From: UBA1756 sp045130235
GTDB lineage: Bacteria; Bacteroidota; Bacteroidia; Bacteroidales; WCHB1-69
Length of the DNA: 64,000 nucleotides
Reading direction: 5' to 3'
NCBI GenBank assembly: GCA_045130235.1
Contig: JBGUPJ010000025.1
Location: 1 to 64,000, forward strand
Part shown: positions 59,678-64,000 of the stretch, one piece after another
Position numbering within the stretch: position 1 is the stretch's first letter
Layout: every line of letters starts with the position of its first letter
Notes under the pieces: generated by a model
Told to the model about the DNA's origin: nothing
Databases searched by the model: none
Seen by the model: only the letters and a program-made list of their open reading frames with translations
Translations under genes and position numbers: made by a program

Positions 59678-60892
59678 ATGAAAGTTTTAGTTATCAACTG
59701 CGGAAGTTCTTCCCTCAAGTACCAACTCATTGACATGGCCAACAATGCCGAGCTGAAAGCCAAAGGTTTGGTGGAGCGTATCGGTTTGGAAATGGGCGAG
59801 TTCACCCATAAGCCGGTCGGCAAGGACAAATATTACACTCAGACTCCCATTCCGGATCACGCTGCCGGTATCAAGCTGGTGCTGGATGCACTTACCGACC
59901 CCAAGATGGGCGTGATCTCCTCCCTCGATGAGATTGGCGCAGTGGGTCACCGCGTGGCTCACGGCGGCGAGTATTTCACCCAAAGCTGTCTGATCGACGA
60001 CAAGGCCATCGCCGAGATCGAAAAACTCTGCAAGATTGCTCCGCTCCACAATCCTGCCAGCCTCGTGGGTATCAACTCCATGAAGCAGCTGCTGCCCAAC
60101 GTGCCGCACGTGGCCGTTTTCGACACCTCCTTCCATCAGACCATGCCGCCTCACGCTTATCTGTATGCCATTCCTTACAAATATTATGAAGAAGACCGTA
60201 TCCGTCGCTATGGTTTCCACGGCACCAGCCACAAGTTTGTGGGCCCCCGCGCCGCTGAAATCGCCGGTGTGGACTACAACCACTCCAAAATCATCAGCTG
60301 CCACCTCGGTAGCGGCGCTTCCATCTGCGCCATCAAGGACGGCAAGTCGGTGGATACCTCTATGGGCTTCACTCCGGTGGAAGGCCTCGTGATGGGTACC
60401 CGCTGCGGCGACCTCGACCTCGGCGTGATGCTGCACATCGCAGAGAAAGAGAATATGAACTTCAAGCAGATCACCACCTTCATCAACAAAGAGTGCGGTC
60501 TGAAGGGCGTTTCTGGCAAGGGCGTTGACATGCGCGACATCCGTGCCGGCAAAGAGGCGGGCGATATGCGTTCCACCTACGCTTTCGACATGTTCTCCTA
60601 CAGAGTGAAGAAATATATCGGTGCTTATGCAGCTGCCATGGGCGGTGTGGACGTCATCCTGTTCACCGGCGGTATCGGCGAGAATGCCTTCTTCCAGAGA
60701 GAGCCCATCTGCGAAGGTTTGGAGTTCCTCGGCGCCAAGCTCGATAAAGAGAAAAACAAGACCGTCATCGGCGACGACGCCATCATTTCCACTCCCGACT
60801 CCAAGGTGAAAATCGTGGTGGTGGCCACCAACGAAGAGCTGGTGATTGCTACCGACACCTACAATATTGCCATGGGCAAGGTGGTGAAATAG
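59678..60892 (+). CDS. ackA: Acetate kinase
   Basis: A 404-residue enzyme that converts acetyl phosphate and ADP to acetate and ATP, the last step of acetate fermentation. Signature 'VLVINCGSSSLKYQLIDMAN' at the start, catalytic region 'GHRVAHGGEYFTQS', 'FGFHGTSHKFV'-like segment (RRYGFHGTSHKFV) and 'ILFTGGIGENAF' ATP-site motif. The usual partner pta is not in the window. Followed by a strong terminator. Confidence 0.96.
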   Translation: MKVLVINCGSSSLKYQLIDMANNAELKAKGLVERIGLEMGEFTHKPVGKDKYYTQTPIPDHAAGIKLVLDALTDPKMGVISSLDEIGAVGHRVAHGGEYFTQSCLIDDKAIAEIEKLCKIAPLHNPASLVGINSMKQLLPNVPHVAVFDTSFHQTMPPHAYLYAIPYKYYEEDRIRRYGFHGTSHKFVGPRAAEIAGVDYNHSKIISCHLGSGASICAIKDGKSVDTSMGFTPVEGLVMGTRCGDLDLGVMLHIAEKENMNFKQITTFINKECGLKGVSGKGVDMRDIRAGKEAGDMRSTYAFDMFSYRVKKYIGAYAAAMGGVDVILFTGGIGENAFFQREPICEGLEFLGAKLDKEKNKTVIGDDAIISTPDSKVKIVVVATNEELVIATDTYNIAMGKVVK

Positions 60893-60922
60893 TGAGGTCG
60901 TAGAACCACAGACCCCATTAAT

Positions 60923-60967
60923 TTATAAATAGAGGGCTGTCACATTGTGGCAGCCCTCTATTTATAA
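60923..60967. terminator. Bidirectional terminator
   Basis: Perfect 17-bp inverted repeat TTATAAATAGAGGGCTG / CAGCCCTCTATTTATAA around an 11-base loop, between ackA and the convergent M16 gene. Confidence 0.85.
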
Positions 60968-60995
60968 TCGAATGCTGTAGCACCTTTCCGCTTGC

Positions 60996-63902
60996 TTACT
61001 TCATGATGTCCTTGACCTTCACCTCAATGATGTTGTATTGGTCGCTCAGCGACTGCAGATTCATGCGTTTCTTGTCGCCGGCCACGGTGATGACCATAGG
61101 GCTGCCCGACGTGGATTGCTCGTAGAATTTCTTTACTTCTTCGTAGGTGATATTGTGCAGGTAATCAATCTGTTTCTGCAGCGGATCCTCATTGATTTGC
61201 TGTGCCCGCCAACGATACACCTGCTGTGGGATGTCGCGGAAATGTGTCGATGACGACTCCATTTTCTTGATGGCTGACTCCTTGGCGGCCTCGAACTTCT
61301 CGGGTTTTTCGGGGAATTTCGTCAGCAGTTTCCCCATCTCCTCGCAGCCTTCCAAAGTCTTGTCGGCCTGTGTGCCGAGGAAACCCCATATCATGCCGGG
61401 ACGGCGGTTGAGCCAGTCGTAGTCGTAGCGCCCGTGAGCAGAGTATCCGAGGGAACGCAATTCTCTGATTTCTTGGAAGATGACGCCTGCCATGCTGCCA
61501 CCCATGTATTCGTTGTAGGCATGGCATACCATGCGCTGCTGCATATCTTTCACAGGCTGGGCTTGCAGATAGAAATAGATGTTGCTCTGGAGGAAGCTTT
61601 TGTTGGAAACCATCAGGATGGTGGGCTTGTCGTATTTCACAAGGGGAGCGACATTGTGTTCGCCCTTTTCCCATTTCCGGTCTTCGGGAAGGAGACTTTT
61701 GCGCAGCAATTCAGCCACCATGTCGGGAGCGTGGTTGCCCACGTAGTTCACATGCCCGTCGTACTTCAGCGTTTCACTGAAAACGGACAGCAACTCTTCG
61801 CCGCTCACCTTCTTCAACTCCTTGAGTGTCATTTTGTTGATCTCTGGCGAATTTTCTCCGTAGATGGCGTAGTAGAACAGAGCGCGGCCCCATGCGCTGG
61901 CATCTTTTTTCATCATCTTTTGGGCGGAAAGTTCCTCGTTGATGAGGGTGGCGAGCTTGCTCTCGTCGTTGGCAGGTGCAAGGATTTTCTCGCTGCAAAG
62001 CTGTATCACCTCTTTGATCTGATTGTCAAATCCGCTGATGGAGATGGCGGTTTGTTCAGCGTTGGCGGAAATTTCCAGCGATGCCCCCATCTGCTGCAAA
62101 GCCATCTGGAACTCGTTGAACGACTGCTGTTTTGTGCCCTGCTGCTCGATGTAGCTGATGGCATTGTCAAGGCGCTTGTCGTTCAATGTGCCGTAATTGT
62201 ACACAATGGTAAGGGTGAAGATGTCGTTGACGGGATTGTGAGTGCTGTAAAGGGTGAAAGCGGGGTTGATGTCGTTTTCTTTTACCGTTTTTTGAATGTC
62301 GAGGGTAAAGGGTTTCATCTCCTTGGCCGGCATCTTAGCGATTTTTTGGGCGTATTCAGACTCCTTGTCGGTGTTTTGCGCCACCACCGGCGACCAGTTG
62401 GGCTTGTTGAGTTTCTCTTGATTCTTGACGCCCATGCTGGAGCGAACGATGAGGCAGTTGTCGGAGAAGTAATGCGCCGCCTTTTTTATCAATTCCTCTT
62501 TGGTCAGATTGCGGATAATATCTTGTGTTTTCAGGTACAAACCGGGATCCTTCTGGTCGGTCACTATGCCTAACACGGTGTAGAATTTGCTCTCCAGCGT
62601 CTCCATTTCCGTCAGGTATTCGGTCAGGTACTCCATCTGCACCGCTTTGAAGAGTTCGTCGCTGAATTGACCTTTTTTCAGCGAGTCGATGGCGGCGAAG
62701 ATGAGGGATTCGGCCTGCTCGTGCGACTGGCCAATGATTTTGGGCACATACATGAAGGCGAAAAGTCCCTCTTCGAGCAGGCTGTAGTTGAAGCTGTAGG
62801 CCATGAGCAGTTTGTTCTCGTTGTTGAGCTGGTCGATAAGTCCGGTGGAGGAGTTGTTGTTGAGAAGGCGGCCCATGATGTCGAGGTAGAGGGCGTCTTC
62901 ATGGTCGGCACCCACGGTAAGGAAGCCGATGACACCCATCTTGACGGGCGTTTCGCGCATGGTGAAAACCTGCTGTCCAGAAGGGGTGGGGAGGGTGCGA
63001 TGAAGGCGCGTGTCCATGCGTTCGGTGCGGTATGCCAGCTGCTTGTCCACGCCGGGCGCTTCGTTGTGCAATTGTCCGATGGTGCGTTCCAACAGAGGCT
63101 TGAGACCGTCGGCGTTGAAGTCGCCCACCAGCACGAGGGTCATGTTGCAGGGGTGGTAGTAGGTGTTGAAGAACTTTTGCATGGCCGAGGTCTGCGGGTT
63201 CTTCAGGTGCTGGGGGTAGCCGATTACCGGACGGCCGTAGGGGTGACCGCCGCAGGCCATCTCGACGGCATCTTCCATGAAGACCGCCAGCGGGTTGTCG
63301 TGATACATGTTGTATTCCTCGTACACCGCCTCCAATTCGCTCTGGAAGAGGCGGAACACCGGACGGCGGAAACGCTCCATATAAACCGTCAGCCATTTCT
63401 CCAACTGGTTGGATGGAAAGCAGTTGTGGTAGCAGGTGACATCGTTGCTGGTGAAGGCGTTGACGTTCTCACCGCCCATCTTGTTCAGGATCACATCCAC
63501 CTCGTTGGGGATGGCGTACTGGGTGGCTTGGTTGCTCAGCTGGTTGATATGTTTCAGCAGGTCGTCGCGCTGTTGCGGGTCGGTAGTGCCGTGCAGCTGG
63601 TCGTACAGCAGGTCGATGCTGTCGAGATACACGCGCTCCTTCTCCCAGTCAAGCGTGCCGATGCGGTCGGTGCCTTTGAACATCAGGTGTTCTAGGTAGT
63701 GGGCCATGCCGGTATTGTCTTCGGGGTCGTTTTTCGAGCCCACATGCACACATACCGCGCCATAGATTTGCGGTTGGTTGTGGTCTTCGCACAACACCAC
63801 GTTCATTCCGTTGGACAGGGTAAGGGTGGTGAGGGGTTGATTTTGTGCAAACAGACAAATAGTCAGGATGTTACAGACTAATAGAAGGAGGATTTTTTTC
63901 AT
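60996..63902 (-). CDS. M16 family zinc metallopeptidase (exported)
   Basis: A 968-residue, two-domain-pair pitrilysin-family protease. Signal peptide MKKILLLLVCNILTICLFAQ, zinc motif HxxEH in MAHYLEHLMFKGTD with the third ligand Glu in 'QSELEAVYEEYNMYHDNPLA', then a first inactive half and a second M16 pair ('YDYDWLNRRPGMIWGFLGTQ'). Size and layout are those of the Bacteroidota periplasmic or outer-membrane peptidases; the E. coli relative PqqL/insulinase acts on peptides. The long inter-motif sequence has no other domain. The ATG at 63902 lies 15 bp from the promoter. Confidence 0.9.
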   Translation of the reverse strand: MKKILLLLVCNILTICLFAQNQPLTTLTLSNGMNVVLCEDHNQPQIYGAVCVHVGSKNDPEDNTGMAHYLEHLMFKGTDRIGTLDWEKERVYLDSIDLLYDQLHGTTDPQQRDDLLKHINQLSNQATQYAIPNEVDVILNKMGGENVNAFTSNDVTCYHNCFPSNQLEKWLTVYMERFRRPVFRLFQSELEAVYEEYNMYHDNPLAVFMEDAVEMACGGHPYGRPVIGYPQHLKNPQTSAMQKFFNTYYHPCNMTLVLVGDFNADGLKPLLERTIGQLHNEAPGVDKQLAYRTERMDTRLHRTLPTPSGQQVFTMRETPVKMGVIGFLTVGADHEDALYLDIMGRLLNNNSSTGLIDQLNNENKLLMAYSFNYSLLEEGLFAFMYVPKIIGQSHEQAESLIFAAIDSLKKGQFSDELFKAVQMEYLTEYLTEMETLESKFYTVLGIVTDQKDPGLYLKTQDIIRNLTKEELIKKAAHYFSDNCLIVRSSMGVKNQEKLNKPNWSPVVAQNTDKESEYAQKIAKMPAKEMKPFTLDIQKTVKENDINPAFTLYSTHNPVNDIFTLTIVYNYGTLNDKRLDNAISYIEQQGTKQQSFNEFQMALQQMGASLEISANAEQTAISISGFDNQIKEVIQLCSEKILAPANDESKLATLINEELSAQKMMKKDASAWGRALFYYAIYGENSPEINKMTLKELKKVSGEELLSVFSETLKYDGHVNYVGNHAPDMVAELLRKSLLPEDRKWEKGEHNVAPLVKYDKPTILMVSNKSFLQSNIYFYLQAQPVKDMQQRMVCHAYNEYMGGSMAGVIFQEIRELRSLGYSAHGRYDYDWLNRRPGMIWGFLGTQADKTLEGCEEMGKLLTKFPEKPEKFEAAKESAIKKMESSSTHFRDIPQQVYRWRAQQINEDPLQKQIDYLHNITYEEVKKFYEQSTSGSPMVITVAGDKKRMNLQSLSDQYNIIEVKVKDIMK

Positions 63903-63916
63903 ATAATAAATTTTTG

Positions 63917-63947
63917 CAAAGATAATAAAAATGCCATTGCCGCTGCA
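63917..63947 (-). promoter_or_regulatory. Promoter of M16 protease gene
   Basis: TATCTTTG at 63917-63924 and TTG at 63945-63947 on the minus strand with 20-bp spacing. Confidence 0.7.
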
Positions 63948-64000
63948 ATGGATCACCATCAATTCTCACGCTCCCTTTCTCCATTTTCAATTTTCAGTTT

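Noticed and set aside
62667..63695. 342-codon plus-strand open frame opposite the M16 protease
   Set aside because: Antisense shadow without signal or motif; the M16 zinc site lies on the minus strand.

Overview
The window comes from the chromosome of an anaerobic Bacteroidales-type bacterium (phylum Bacteroidota), probably uncultured; genus cannot be fixed from sequence alone. Evidence: about 28 upstream regions carry the Bacteroidota -7 box TAnnTTTG (TATTTTTG, TAATTTTG or TATCTTTG), a few with TTG/TTTG 18-20 bp upstream; starts lack Shine-Dalgarno sequences; the primary sigma factor is the short form without region 1.1; lineage-typical families are present (PorX, DUF4295, DUF3127, DUF4249 with a TonB receptor, GIN/DUF2807, FISUMP, meso-DAP dehydrogenase, HU-SPOR protein). 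HydE and acetate kinase fit a fermenter. No plasmid, phage, insertion sequence or CRISPR array was seen.

Layout. 1-2.6 kb: dispersed palindromic repeats, a HicAB toxin-antitoxin pair and two secreted proteins. 2.7-7.0 kb (minus strand): DUF1015 protein, NhaC antiporter, orphan DNA methyltransferase, DUF4295, L33. 7.2-11.7 kb (plus): DUF3127, NlpC/P60 peptidase, acetyltransferase, DUF2007, TsaC, the type IX secretion regulator PorX and tRNA-Val. 11.8-21.3 kb: SDR and VOC enzymes, a CapA lipoprotein coupled to an ATP-grasp protein, a beta-helix lipoprotein, tRNA-Met, a three-gene lipoprotein/barrel/LysE operon and a TamA/BamA-like outer membrane protein. 21.4-25.6 kb: tRNA-Arg, tRNA-Pro, L27, L21, HtrA protease, RpoD, RsmI and a one-domain riboflavin kinase. 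25.7-38.4 kb: transmembrane Ser/Thr kinase, unknowns, deoxynucleoside kinase, KdsB, HU-SPOR protein, RlmB, Ddl, Rpe, TonB receptor with DUF4249, Dtd. 38.4-43.7 kb (mostly minus): Efp-LpxD, and serC-serA split by a four-helix-bundle gene. 43.9-53.9 kb: M20 amidohydrolase, FISUMP protein, propeller/barrel protein, Ddh, tRNA-His, GIN-domain protein, YiiX-like hydrolase. 53.9-63.9 kb: HydE, MnmA, RprXY-like two-component system, OppB-like permease, AckA and a large M16 protease.

How it works together. Much of the content serves the envelope: KdsB and LpxD for lipopolysaccharide, Ddl and Ddh for peptidoglycan and DAP, NlpC/P60 and SPOR proteins for wall turnover and division, and the TonB receptor and TamA-like protein at the outer membrane. 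The rest is translation and RNA maintenance (L21, L27, L33, Efp, RsmI, RlmB, TsaC, MnmA, Dtd, five tRNAs).

The observations most worth a second look are a four-helix-bundle gene sitting inside serC-serA between matching AT-rich inverted repeats, a dispersed palindrome that appears to have landed in frame inside a coding sequence, an HU-SPOR membrane protein with a long Glu-Pro tract, a stand-alone riboflavin kinase, and a type IX sorting-like module placed near the N-terminus rather than the C-terminus. All functional calls rest on motifs and family memory; no search was run.
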